A DNA stretch of 64,000 nt from Amoebophrya sp. A120. Taxonomy: Eukaryota > Sar > Dinophyceae > Syndiniales > Amoebophryaceae. Both the position numbers and the translations under genes were made by a program. Below the pieces are notes generated by a model, which worked only from the letters and a program-made list of their open reading frames with translations, made no database searches and was not told the origin of the DNA. This document shows, in pieces, positions 1-10,818 of this stretch; within the stretch, counting starts at the first letter, position 1; each line of letters opens with the position of its first letter. The stretch lies in the NCBI GenBank assembly GCA_905178155.1, contig CAJINV010000010.1, positions 729,188 to 793,187 of the forward strand, written 5' to 3'.

Positions 1-150
1 GAAGCTGGTGAAGCTGATGAATTCGTGAAATTTGGCAAATCCGGAAAAATGGCGAAGCTGGTGAAGCTGGTGAAGCTGATGAATTCGTGAAATTTGGCAA
101 ATCCGGAAAAATGGCGAAGCTGGTGAAGCTGGTGAAGTTGATGAATTTGC
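1..150. repeat. 62-bp tandem repeat, about 2.3 copies
   Basis: The unit starting GAAGCTGATGAATTC recurs at 10, 72 and, degenerate, at 134, giving a 62-bp period. Inside the unit a GAAGCTGGT 9-mer is itself repeated. The array is cut by the window edge. It lies downstream of the 328-5598 gene, and 151-327 holds nothing I recognise. Confidence 0.85.
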
Positions 151-327
151 CCAATTTTGAAAATTCTGCAACGATGGCACGACCAGCCCAACATGACCAA
201 CCCCACTGGCCGGGTTGTTCTGTAAAAATACTGACGATGCAGGTAGACGTGGACCAAGCGCATCTTCAAACTAACAAAACATAAAACAAGTTCATCGCCT
301 CTAAACATTCACGTTCACCACCCCACT

Positions 328-3300
328 TCACTTCTTCGCCCGCTTGGTTGCCGGGGGGCCCATCCGACTTGTCTGCGACATAACAGCAATGCCATGCAAA
401 TATCCCTGGATGCCCGGAAGAGTGGATTCTAAAAATATCTGCGTTGAAACATGGGCAGCAAGAGGACTCCAGCTCTTGGCACGCGGAGAGGGCATTTCTC
501 ATGCATGGTAAGCATCAAGAAGCTCTCGAAAAATCTGTGATGCTACGACCTGCATCACAGACCTCGCGGGTCATGCAAAATGTGCGTGACAAGCTTGCAC
601 TCTTCCAGACCCAGACATATTTGCATTTGATAACAGCACTGTTTGTACCACCTCCAGCCTTCGCTTTCGCTTTCCCCTTTGGCCGGCCCCTGCCGCGCGC
701 GGCCGTGCTAGAAGTACTGCTTTGTTCAAGATCTGCAAATATGAACTGCAAAAGCATCGCACTCGTATAAATGCATTACAAATTTTCTCAGCATGAGAAA
801 TAAAATTTGTAATGCGGATTTACCTTAAGAGAAAGATTTATAATACATGACTGCAATACGAGTAAGATACTTTTGCACAGCGTAGCACCGGCTGCAGCCG
901 ACGACGCCGTGGACTGTTGCTGCTCAAGAACTCCTATGCATTGCAAAAGTATCGTACTCGTATAAATGCATTACAAATTTCTTCAGCATGAGAAATAAAA
1001 TTTGTAATGCGGATTTACCTTAAGAAAAAAATTTGTAATGCATGATTGCGGTTACTACGGGTACGATACTTTTGCACAGGATAACTCCTGCCGCGCTCGA
1101 CAATTGTCCTCCTACCTCACTGTTCGGCGACGCGGAGGCGCTAGATGAGGAGGAAGAAAACGACTCCAGCATGTGCTGATTGAACCGCATTTTTTCCTCT
1201 GTCAACTCGCGTGGTTTATTTCTGCGCTTTATGAAATGCAAAAATGTCTGGGTCTGGAAACTTGTAATGCTAAAACGTGCATGATGAAAACACTTCCGAA
1301 TGCAGTCCGGCATGACAACTTCCCAAAACGCTTTCTCATAGGCAATCCGCATGAGAAGCTGCGTTTTTGCATGACAAAAGAGGCTGCGACTTTTGTTGGT
1401 TATGCAATACAGATTTTCTAGGTATGGACAGCTAGCATTACAAGTTCCAACCTTCCAGACCCAGACACTTTTACAATCCATACGCTTGTTGCTATTTCCA
1501 CCAACTGTGTTGTCGTCCTCATTCCCCGCGGTGTTGACCAACAGTCGAACTTCCGTACAGGGCCCAATTCTGTCCGCGTACTCGTTCACTGTCGCCACCG
1601 TGTTTTTCCTGCCACAGCTCGTCTCTGCAAATAATTTCTGTAGGAAGTGAATCTTTTCCGGGAAATGCAGCCGGCCCTGTAGCAGCGTGTCGCCCACACT
1701 GCCCAGGGATTCCACCTGTTTTTGTCCGCCTCGTCCTGGCGCGCTTGTACTATTTGTCTCCTCGTCGCCGCCTGTGGTAGAAGTCGCTGGGGCGTTCATC
1801 ATCGAACTACTCACGCCAGAATACAAAACCCCTTGCATCCTAAGGAAAAACGTCCCCGCGCCAGCGGTGGTTGTCTTGCAGCTTTGCAAATACCGGAAAA
1901 ATGGTTGTATTTGTAATGCGCATCCCCATGAGAGGTGCTCTCCATCGTGTACTAGTTTTGGCACTTTATATATGCATCATGCTGGAATAAACAGGATAAT
2001 AAAGAGAAGGACTCGTGATGCGGGTGCCTTTGCTATTGCTATTAGGCTGCACTACAATACTGAGCGAAACTTGTCATGTGTGACTCCCAAAACTTCTGGA
2101 TTTGTGTTGCAGACTTCCAAGAACTTGATTCTGGGGTGTCGTGGGCAACGTTTTTCCGCAGGATACACTGAAAGGCGTAGATTTCCGAGCAGAAGACATT
2201 ACTGGAGGTATTATTAGTACTGGGACTACCACCACCGAATTCCGCCTTGGCGAGCGGCGATATCAAACTCCACTGGTGCGCTTTCGCGAAGGGTAGCGGG
2301 ACAGCCCCTTGGTCGCCTTGTAGGTGGTCCACCCCGCTCGCTGCTGTGCCCACACTACTACCGTCAGTGTCCTTTACCGTGCGCATGTGCAACACAAAGT
2401 CTTTGGCCCGACTGATCGCCGGCCGACTGGCGATGATCCAGCCACGGTACATGTTGCCCGAAGCCGGGTTTAACAGTTCGGCGTAAAAGAGAAACAGCGA
2501 ATTGTAGCGGCAGAAATAGATCGGGCGCTGCTGGGACGCGCCGGCAGAGGAAGCGGAGCTCCAGGTGTTAAATGGCGTCACTTCGTACACTCCGGATATG
2601 GTGGCTTTCGCTTTCCTATTTGTTGTTCCCTCGACGTCGCCGTCTACGGGATAATTGGGATTTACTTTATTGAAGCTGTTGTCATTATCCTCCACACTGC
2701 TCGCGGCGGATGCAAAACTTCTTGTTCCTCCTGTCGCCGAGGACGCGCTCCTACTACTTGCTGCTGCACTTAGCGCGCCCCCCGCGCCCGAAGATTTATT
2801 TTCGGCTCCAGCCACCACTTCCGGGAACATTCGGTACCCGACGTGCTGCTGCTCTTGTTCGGCAATAGTAGTTCCAGCACGGCTAGTTGCTGTAGATGTC
2901 GTAGTTCTTCCACTCGTAGTTGTACTACGACCCCCAGGACAGATCAAAATATCCAGAGTGTGATTTTTGTCGGCCGACGCGGTGTTGCCGAAGATCGCGC
3001 TGCTCGTGCCCGAACTCACGCTCTCCTCTCCGAACAACCGCTGCACGCTATGCATTGCAAACATGAATGGGTCTGGGAGGATGCTGCAAACTTGTGTTGC
3101 TGTCTTTGGATTCGGACAGAATCTGCATGGCATGACCAGCAACAGGAGTCCAGTTTGTGCTACGCGGAGAGGGCATTTCTCATGCAGGATAAGCATCACG
3201 AAGCTCTCGAAAAGTCAGTCTCAGTGGTGCGAGGTCATGCATTACAGCCATCATGTTCATGGGTCATGCCGAATGTGCATGACAATAAACCTTGCATCTT

Positions 3301-5598
3301 TCGTCCAGACCCAGACATCTTTGCATTTGATATACGCGCATGCGGCGCAACTCCGCGGGGGTCAGGTAGGAGGACCCGAACTTCTGCGAGAAAATCCTCT
3401 GCGCCAAACACTGCGCTTTAAAAAACTCGATTACGTCGGCGTACTGTCTCTCGGCATGGGAAAGCAAAAATCCACCTTCTGCTTGGTCCGGCGACAGCAA
3501 CGAGGACATCTGTCCTGCGACACGTTGCCCCGAAGTGGAAGTCGAACTTGTTGTTCTCATCAGTTCCGTACTACGAACTTTCACGTGCTGAGACGCGTAC
3601 GAGGCGGCGAAAAGCAGATCCGAATCGGGTGGTACATTGATGTCGCTGTTTAGTATTTTATTTCCCCCCGTCGCTTGTAGTTGTGGCACATCGCTCGTTC
3701 CGAGAAAAGCTGCAACCGCACCGCCTCCCGCCAACCCATCCTCTAACCTATCAGGTGCAAAAGTGTCTGGGTCTGGAAAGTTGGAACTTGTGATGCTCAC
3801 TTTGGACTCTAAAAAAATCTGTATTGCATGACCAGCAAGAGGAGTCACATTTGTGCTACGCGAGGAGGGCATTTGTCATGCAGAAATGGCATCAGGAAGC
3901 CTTCCAAAAATCTGTGATGCTGGGCCATTCATTACATTACAAGCATCATGGGTCATGCCAAACAAGCATGACAAGCCTTGCATTCTTCCAGACCCAGACA
4001 TATTTGCATTTGATATAACCCGGCCTGAGACAGGCACGTTTCGTTCTTTTCGCAGAGCAGCTATTGTGAGGAATAATCCCCCCTCCCCATACCAAACCGG
4101 GACACTTCTGAAAATTTGTGATGCAGATTTGAGACCACAAATCGTCGCTGTATTGCACCATGAAGGCAAGTCTACAGGCTCCGCCACATTCTACAGGCGG
4201 TTTGTCATGCTGTTGCTCCTACAGCGTAGACGTCTGCCATGCGAAGCGCCTAGGCCAAAACTTGTCTACTCAGGCCTGATATGGGCCTGCAGTCCTCGCC
4301 AGCAAGACAAATCTGATCTGTGACCTCAAATACAGCATCACAAATTTCGTTTTCGATATGGGGAGGGGGGATTTTTCCTTTCGATAGCAGCCGCGCGCTG
4401 TTTTGCACGACCAACTTCCCGCAGTCGAAAAGCCAGCCGGGGTAGTATCAAGTGTAAAAGTGTCTGGGTCTGGAAGGATGCAACTTGGGATGCTGCATTT
4501 GGATTCCAAAAAAATCTGTATTGCATGAGTACCAAAGGCAATGCAATTTTTGCTACGCTGAGAAGGCATTTGTCATGCGGAATACGCATTAAGAAGCCCG
4601 CAAAAAATCTGTATTGCTAGGGTATGCATCACAGACATCATGGCTCATGCAAAACGTGCACGACAAGTGTCAGAATCTTCCAGACCCAGACATTTTTACA
4701 GTTGATAGGTAGGCATTTGTGACTTCCGTGGGTTTTAGTGTGCCTAGCTGCTGCAGCTCCTCCCGAAAACTGCTCGACAAAGTGGCGTGTTGTGTTCCTG
4801 GTGCACCGCTTGTAACTGTTCCTAGCTCCGCTAAGAAGTCGGGAGCAGCTGTTGAAGAAGGATTTTGTGCGTCAAAATTCTGGTTGTCCTCAGAATAAGT
4901 TTTGTACATGACAAACACATCTTTCCCATACACCTCCCGGTGGGCGCAATTTTGGTACTTCTTTGGGAGAAAAGCCGAAGACGAGGAGGAGGATATTCCC
5001 CTCGTGGTCGTGGGGGGAACAAAAAGTTCTTCTTGCAGCCACCGGTCGGCGTCTTCCTTGTTCTGAAACAACTTCAATTCGCCCGCGAAGGCAGCGTGAC
5101 CGGAAATAGAGTTGTCGGCTTTGTGACCTTCGTACGCCACGCAAATGTCCAGCAGCCGGTCCCACCGTGTCGCCAGTCGGGCGGTTTGGTATTGTGAGGA
5201 AAAATCCCCCCTCCCCATACCAAAGCGGGATACTGTGACGCTGATTTGCGATTTGCGACCACAAATCGTCTCTGTCTTGCAAGAAGGCAAATCCAAAAAC
5301 CTGGCCGCGTTCCGCAGGCCGTTTGTAATGCTGTATGGCCTACGGAGGATATGCCTGTCTTGGTAGGCGCCTACACCAAAACGCCCCTACTCCCGATTTG
5401 TATCTGCCTGCAGTCCCCTACTGCAAGACAAAGCCGACTTGTGTACACAAATCCCGCATCACAGATTTCCATTTTGATACGGGGAGGGGGGATTTTTCCT
5501 TTTGATATTTGGTCCTCTTGGAGCACCGGGATTATCTGCTCCGCGAGGAGCTTCTGCCGAAAGCGGAGAATCTTGTCGGCGCGCGTCAAGTCGCTCAT
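328..5598 (-). CDS. Unknown 880-residue protein with basic C-terminal tail, 11 exons
   Basis: Start ATG 5598-5596 (MSDLTRADKILRFRQKLLAE), stop TGA 330-328. Ten IEs interrupt it; removing each with one TSD leaves 2643 nt with no stop. The N-terminal third looks folded (for example WDRLLDICVAYEGHK). The middle is Ser/Thr/Gly-rich, then a compact stretch IYFCRYNSLFLFYAELLNPA precedes an acidic/Ser-rich tail. The C-terminus carries a GRGRPKGKAKAKAGGG stretch, like an AT-hook or basic DNA-binding tail, and ends GPPATKRAKK, a plausible nuclear localisation signal. I do not recognise the family; a chromatin-associated or other nuclear protein is only an inference from the tail. The exons are short (41-878 nt), and the shortest (4016-4056) lies between IEs of families A and D. 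Confidence 0.85.
388..632. mobile_element. Introner element, family A
   Basis: 245 bp, TSD ACAGC. Last intron of the 328-5598 gene. The left tip is mutated to AATGCC. Confidence 0.85.
740..884. mobile_element. Introner element, family C
   Basis: 145 bp. TSD degenerate (GCAAA/GCACC) and the right tip reads CGTA, so this is an older copy. Removing it still keeps the 328-5598 frame. Confidence 0.75.
935..1083. mobile_element. Introner element, family C
   Basis: 149 bp, TSD ACTCC. Only 50 bp separate it from the previous family C copy. Confidence 0.92.
1230..1482. mobile_element. Introner element, family A
   Basis: 253 bp, TSD CGCTT. Nearly identical to 25000-25252 in the same orientation; inverse of 17649-17903 and 21197-21449. 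Confidence 0.93.
1836..2165. mobile_element. Introner element, family B, long variant
   Basis: 330 bp against the usual 279-289. Left tip CATCCTAAGG is decayed and the TSD is only partial (CCTTG/CACTG). Excision keeps the frame. Confidence 0.75.
3049..3332. mobile_element. Introner element, family A
   Basis: 284 bp, TSD CACGC/TACGC. TIR core decayed to ATGAATGGGTCTGG on the left. Confidence 0.85.
3749..4015. mobile_element. Introner element, family A
   Basis: 267 bp, TSD TAACC. Confidence 0.93.
4062..4386. mobile_element. Introner element, family D
   Basis: 325 bp, TSD GCAGC. Left tip is the TATTGTGAGG variant. Confidence 0.93.
4446..4707. mobile_element. Introner element, family A
   Basis: 262 bp, TSD GGTAG. 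Confidence 0.93.
5190..5507. mobile_element. Introner element, family D
   Basis: 318 bp, TSD TTTGG. First intron of the 328-5598 gene, 91 nt after its ATG. Confidence 0.93.
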
Positions 5599-6424
5599 AA
5601 TTTCGAGAGGACTTCGTGTATGCTTATATGATGATGCTGTGTCGTCTTTGGTACAATTATATGGGAATAAAAATCCAAATCCTAAATCGAGAAAATAAGA
5701 GAAGAAGAAACAAGTATTTAAAGAGTGTAGTATCGCTTGAAGGTCGTGGATGAAAAGAGGTGACAAGCTGTAGAAGTAGTACAGGCGACAGTGGTGTAAA
5801 AATTATTTGCTGTCTAGCTTAAAAACTTAAGGTACTAGTTCTCAATAACCGTATCAAATCTTGAAAGTCCTGAAGGTACCACGTGGTCGAAGAAGTGTTG
5901 AGAGCCTACAAGATAAAATCGCAAGCCGAGAGCAACATCTGGGGAGAGAACGAGAAGCATCTTCACAGCATCGGATGGTGGTGGAAAATAAGTCTTGGAT
6001 AGTAGATCCAAACAAACCAGTCTTGCTGTTGCAGAATCACGACCTTTAGATCGTACAATCTGGCCACGAAAGCGATCTCGATCCTCTGGCTCTGTCTGTC
6101 GCAAATGCGCCTTTCTTGGTGGATATGCATATGCTAGTAAAACAACCAGCTTTATTTCACTGTAGTCAACTTGAGTCCAAGACGGTATAATAACAGAATT
6201 GACGAGCTGCAGCATTTTTGCGCCGATGAAAAATTCTCCACTTGCATCAAGGGATGAACAAGTAGAAATAAAACAGTATTGTGCCAATAAATGCAGCACC
6301 ACTGCCGGAGGAGGTTTTTTCCTCGACGTCTTCTACCCTGCGTGTTTTTGCCCCTTGATGGTAAAGCTTTGTCACAGCATGACCACGGTCCTCCTCCTCC
6401 GAGGATCAAGAAACGACAAAACTA
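5599..6424. other. Intergenic region
   Basis: 826 bp between two minus-strand genes, AT-richer than the exons and free of IEs. A 155-codon minus-strand frame (5835-6302) is open, but it has no family I recognise and no IE, so I treat it as unproven. Confidence 0.6.
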
Positions 6425-9400
6425 TCACATCACCGCATTCTGAGCCTGTTTCCTCGCCAGGTCATACATGAAAAAAGGATGCGCCGGTGAATATCCTTTG
6501 TAAAAACGTCCCCACATCACCCCTGTCAAGTTGAGATCTCTACTGCAACACAGATCCAGGAGTTTTGGGAGCCACGCCTGACAAGTTCCAGCCCGTAGCG
6601 TAGCGCAGGTTCCTAAGGACCGCAGCATCGCAAATCCATCTGCTCATCCTATCTCCAGCATTCCAAATTCCAAAACACGATTGGAAATACCTACTTATAG
6701 TGGGGATGCGCATCACAAATGTTCCGCTCATGGCAGATCTGCATGGCAACTCTGAGGTGGGGAAGTTTTTACAAAGGATAGTGAATTCCTGGACGGCCGG
6801 GCGTAGAAGGCGAGCAGAAGAAACACGACCGCGAAATGGATTGCAAATAAGTATCCCTGGATGTCTGGAAGATTGAAGCTTATGATGCGAAATCTGAATC
6901 AGGCAACAAACTGTGTTGCATGACTGCCAAAGGTAACTTTTGGCAATCATGCCTCGCAAGTAGTTGGTCGAAAGTGGACAACGAGGATGCTTCTCTTCAT
7001 GCAAGATAGGCATAAGAAAGATCTCACAGAATCTGTCATGCTCTGTCCTACATACCAGACCTTATGGGTCATGGAACAAGACCTGCATGACAAGCCTAAG
7101 CATTCTTCCAGACCCGACATATTTGCATTTGATACGCGAAAAGGAGAAACCAAATCCAGAAGAAGAGCAGCGCGCCTGTCCGGAAATCGGTCTTGTCCTG
7201 AAACGGATCCTTGGACCAATTCAGCATGAATATTGCGTCCTTCCCAGCTGGCCACTGCGGCAGCGCGAACCTTGCCCGAGCCATGCGGATGGCGTTGAGG
7301 TACAGGAGCTTCTCCTCGTCTATCCCCTGCTCGGAGAAACTGTATGCATTGCAAATATGTCCGGGTCTGGAAGGGTGGAACTTGTCATGCTGTCTGCGGA
7401 ACCTAAAACTATCTGTGTTGCATGAGCAGCAAAAGGGGTCCAGTTCTTTGCACGCAGAGAAGGAATTTCTCATGCCTGATAAACATCAAGAGGCCCTCAA
7501 AAAATCTGTGATGCGAGGACCTGCATCACAGACCTCACGAGTCATGCAAAATGTGCATAGCAAGCCTGGCAATCTTCCGGACCCAGAGAGACATATTTGC
7601 ATTTGATAGACTGCTGTAGGTTGCCAAAATCCCCGTCTTCGTCGCGGCCAGCTCCTCCACGCTGCCGAAGACCTTCCCAAGCCCGGTGCTGCCGCAGGTG
7701 AATTCCCGGAGTTTTTCGTCGCAGCAGTTCAACCCGACCGCCCAAAAGGAGTAGGGCTTGTCATCCTCCACCCGCAGGGAATCGGACATCACGGGGGCGA
7801 CGCAGTAGGTACTGCCGTCCTTTTTCAAGCCGAGCGTCTATCCAAGAAAACAACTGTGTTAGTGTAACTTTCTTTGGCTGACAGCATCACAGACTTCCTC
7901 TACATGATAGAGAAAACCTGTCATGCGTGGCTTGTAAGGGAAAACACACATTGAAAAAAAACTTCATGGCTGTCTGGCATGACAGGCGTAACTGTCTTGC
8001 ATGTTCTGCATTACAGTAGAGTTACACTTACACAGTTTTTTTCTTGCATAGCGTCCGCGTGTAGTCGAGTCTGCTGTCAGTATGAAATGTAAAAATGTCT
8101 GGGTCTGGAACATTGCGAGATTTGTCTTGCAGATTTTCCATGACCCACGAGGTCTGGAATGCGGCGCCGAGCATGACAGAGTCTGTGAGGTCTCTGCCAT
8201 GCCTATCCCGCATGAGAAACTACCTCCCAACCTGGTCGAAAGTGGACAGCTTTTGGCACTCATGCAACACAGATTTTTCCATTATTCGGATTTAGCATGA
8301 CAAGTTTTAATCTTCCAGACCCAGACATTTTTGCAATGCATAGTCAGCGGAGAAACGCAATACCGCAGCGTCCTTGTACATAAGTGCTGCGTTGGTGGCG
8401 GCGACGCCGGTGTTATGGATGTGTCAGGTTCGATGAAATCGACAAAGTTGAAAAAATGATTTGTCACGCATAGAATGCAACACAGAGACTCCCTCTATTG
8501 CAGAGGACGCAAGGGAGGCAGATTATACAAGGGTCAAGAATTGGGTTGCTGACTAGCATGACAGGGAGGAGCCCTCTTGCCCTAAACAGCATGACAGACC
8601 TGCTTCAGGGGCCAGGAAAATTTGTCATGCGCCGAATGGAAACTGTGGGCGGTTTCTAACTGGTATAGATTTTACGCATTACAAATTATTTCAACTTTGT
8701 TAATTTCAATATTGACAGTTCCATAGGTGTGCAGGTGGCCATACTCCAGGTCGAAGAAATGGCGTTGGTACCTGTGTAGTTTGGTGTCGGTACTATTTGT
8801 AGTACAACATGCATCTTACGGCTTTTCCAGAAAATTACGAGAGTAAATCTTGTCCTGCTCGGAAGACGAAGATTTCATTGATTTATGCAATATGAAATGC
8901 ACAAAAGCGCCGAAGCCGATAAGCAAATTAACAACCCGTACCAATGATAGTTCGTTTCGCCAAGCCAGACCGCGAGCAACACTTTTTTATGCAGCGCAAA
9001 CAGAGATCAAGCATGGCAGAGAACAACTCTTGGAAGTTCTTTGAGATCGGGTTTCACTTTCAGTCCATTCACACCAGCTGCGAAAATGAATCAGCTCAGG
9101 CTTAGTAGAAACAATCAACTGCTGCTTGTGATCAAGATCATGCCTCCACTGCTTTGTCGTTCAGATTCAGCGCAAGACAAAATCTTATAATGTCTCATCT
9201 CAAAATCTTTTCAGCGCAAGCCAAAATCTTTTTGTCCCGAACATGATCTTCTCTCCCATGCCAAACCCAATGTTTGCCTTTGTCGTAAGCTCTATCAAAT
9301 GTAAAAATGTCTGGGTCTGGAAGAATGCAACCTGTCATGCTAAATCTGAAGCATGCAAAAATCTGTGTTGCATGCGTACCAAAAGCTGTCCAGTTTTGAC

Positions 9401-10429
9401 CAAGTCGGGAGGAAGTTTCTCATGCAGGATAGGCATGAGAGAGATCGCACAGAATATGTCATGCTAGGTCCTGCATTCCAGACCTCATGGGTCCTGGAAA
9501 AGCTGCATCACAAATCGCGCATTCTTCCAGATCCAGACCCAGACACTTTTTACATTTGATAAGCTCCGCTACACGCCAACAGGGGCATCCACCGCCATAC
9601 CGTTTGCCTCACTCGCACCTCCCCTATCAAATGTAAAAATGTCTGGGTCTGGGAGATTGCGAGATTTGTCATGCTTGTCTGGCATGACCAAAAAGTTTGT
9701 GATGCGTGTCCAAGAAGAGACCCTGTTACCTGTCATGCAAAAACGCAGGCTGTCATGCGAAAAACGCAACACAAAGAAGCGCAGATATTTCTCATGCTTG
9801 GCTGTGCATTACAGAGCATTCACTAGTTTCCAGCGCAGCATTACAAGTTTCCAGACCCAGACATATTTGCATTTGATATCCCCGCCGGGAAATCCATAGA
9901 GCGCGGCGAAGAACAGCCCAATTAGCGCGACTGTGAAGGTGTCAAACTTGTTGTTATCAAATGCAAATATGTCTGGGTCTGGGACGAGAATCTGAGACTT
10001 GTCACGCACGTTTTGCATGAGTCCTGATGTCTGTGAAGCATGCCCTGGCATCACACATTTTTTGAGGGCTTCTTGATGCCTAATCCGCATGACGAATGCC
10101 CTTTCCGCGTAGCAAAAATTGCATTCCCTTTGCTACTCATGCAATACAGATTTTCTTGGAGTCCAAAGGTAGCATCACAAGTTGCATTTCTCCAGACCCA
10201 GACATATTTGCAATGGATAGTTGTGGTAGGAAAACGACAACACGGAAAACACCACGGTGAAGAGCACAAAAGCAGTAGCCCACGCGGCGGACACGGCAAA
10301 CTTCTGGCCAATTTGCAGCCCCGGTTTCGGCCCGTCGGGGAACTGGCGGTCGAAATTGTTGAAACCTTGCTGCGCGGCTCCGGGCCCGGGGCGGAACCCC
10401 TGTTGTGTCCCGGTAGTTGTGCGACGCAT
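6425..10429 (-). CDS. Dinoflagellate-type multi-pass membrane protein, 344 residues
   Basis: Start at 10429 (MRRTTTGTQQGF), stop at 6427-6425. Nine IEs plus one ordinary intron (8771-9266) leave 1035 nt in frame. Two helices come early (about residues 48-66, FAVSAAWATAFVLFTVVFSV, and 75-90, TFTVALIGLFFAALYG). Then come a Cys/Trp-containing segment, the signature STYCVAPV...FWAVGLNCC (about 180-215), a charged helix, and a C-terminal helix (ALLFFWIWFLLFAVVFLLLAF). The TYCVAPI...FWAVGLNCC pattern with a terminal hydrophobic helix is one I associate with uncharacterised dinoflagellate membrane proteins; no function is known to me. The join CSGAYDKGKHW / YQRHFFDLEY across the 496-bp intron is inferred from frame and family likeness. 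Confidence 0.75.
6492..6780. mobile_element. Introner element, family B
   Basis: 289 bp, TSD GTGAA. Last intron of the membrane-protein gene. Confidence 0.93.
6835..7134. mobile_element. Introner element, family A
   Basis: 300 bp, TSD CGCGA. Left TIR reads TATCCCTGGATG instead of TGTCTGGGTCTG, a variant shared by several A copies. Confidence 0.9.
7343..7608. mobile_element. Introner element, family A
   Basis: 266 bp, TSD AACTG/GACTG. Confidence 0.9.
7839..8050. mobile_element. Introner element, family I
   Basis: 212 bp, TSD GCGTC. Central GGGAAAACACACA module. Confidence 0.93.
8081..8342. mobile_element. Introner element, family A
   Basis: 262 bp, TSD GTCAG. Leaves a 25-nt exon (8051-8075) between it and the family I copy. 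Confidence 0.93.
8414..8725. mobile_element. Introner element, family H
   Basis: 312 bp, TSD GGTGT. Confidence 0.92.
8771..9266 (-). other. Non-IE intron of the membrane-protein gene (inferred)
   Basis: 496 bp with stops in all minus frames, no TIRs and no TSD. Removing it joins AAACATTGG to TACCAACGC in phase 0 and gives a 345-codon frame. A 1-nt slide is possible because both borders share a G: the ends read GT...GG or GG...AG, neither of them strict GT-AG. The borders are inferred. Confidence 0.45.
9293..9561. mobile_element. Introner element, family A
   Basis: 269 bp, TSD AGCTC. Confidence 0.93.
9625..9878. mobile_element. Introner element, family A
   Basis: 254 bp, TSD TCCCC. Sequence close to 40140-40392. 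Confidence 0.93.
9955..10219. mobile_element. Introner element, family A
   Basis: 265 bp, TSD GTTGT. First intron of the membrane-protein gene. Confidence 0.93.
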
Positions 10430-10818
10430 AGTTTTTTAGCTTTTCATGCAGTGGCCTTACTTATTATTCGGGGATTTTATTGCAGTGAAGTACTTCTTAG
10501 GTTGAAAACCGGATAATTGAAAATAACAATAACCACGCACGAAAGTTTTAGAACGGACTACAGCGTGGGAAAAACTTGCTCCCTCGGCATCACTCTGCAG
10601 AAATTCTTTTGAATGCTGTTTCACTCCAGCAGAAGCCCAATGCACATCACATCTCGAGGAAGGAGCTCCTTAGGGAAACAATTAACAACATCAAGAAGAG
10701 AACAAGAAGAGAGCAGTTTGAAATAAATCTTGAGGCAGACAAAACGACCCTGTTCTTCTATCAGGCCAAATAAAACGAAGATCTGGCAACTGCACCATTG
10801 CCAAAACTCGCGCGTCGT
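10430..10818. other. Intergenic region
   Basis: 389 bp between the stop of the asparagine-synthetase-like gene and the start of the membrane-protein gene, both minus. No IE, no RNA gene or repeat seen. Confidence 0.6.

Noticed and set aside
1173-1650. Plus-strand open frames opposite the minus-strand genes
   Set aside because: They lie within or across IEs and opposite exons whose minus-strand frame is fixed by many in-frame junctions; none has a domain.
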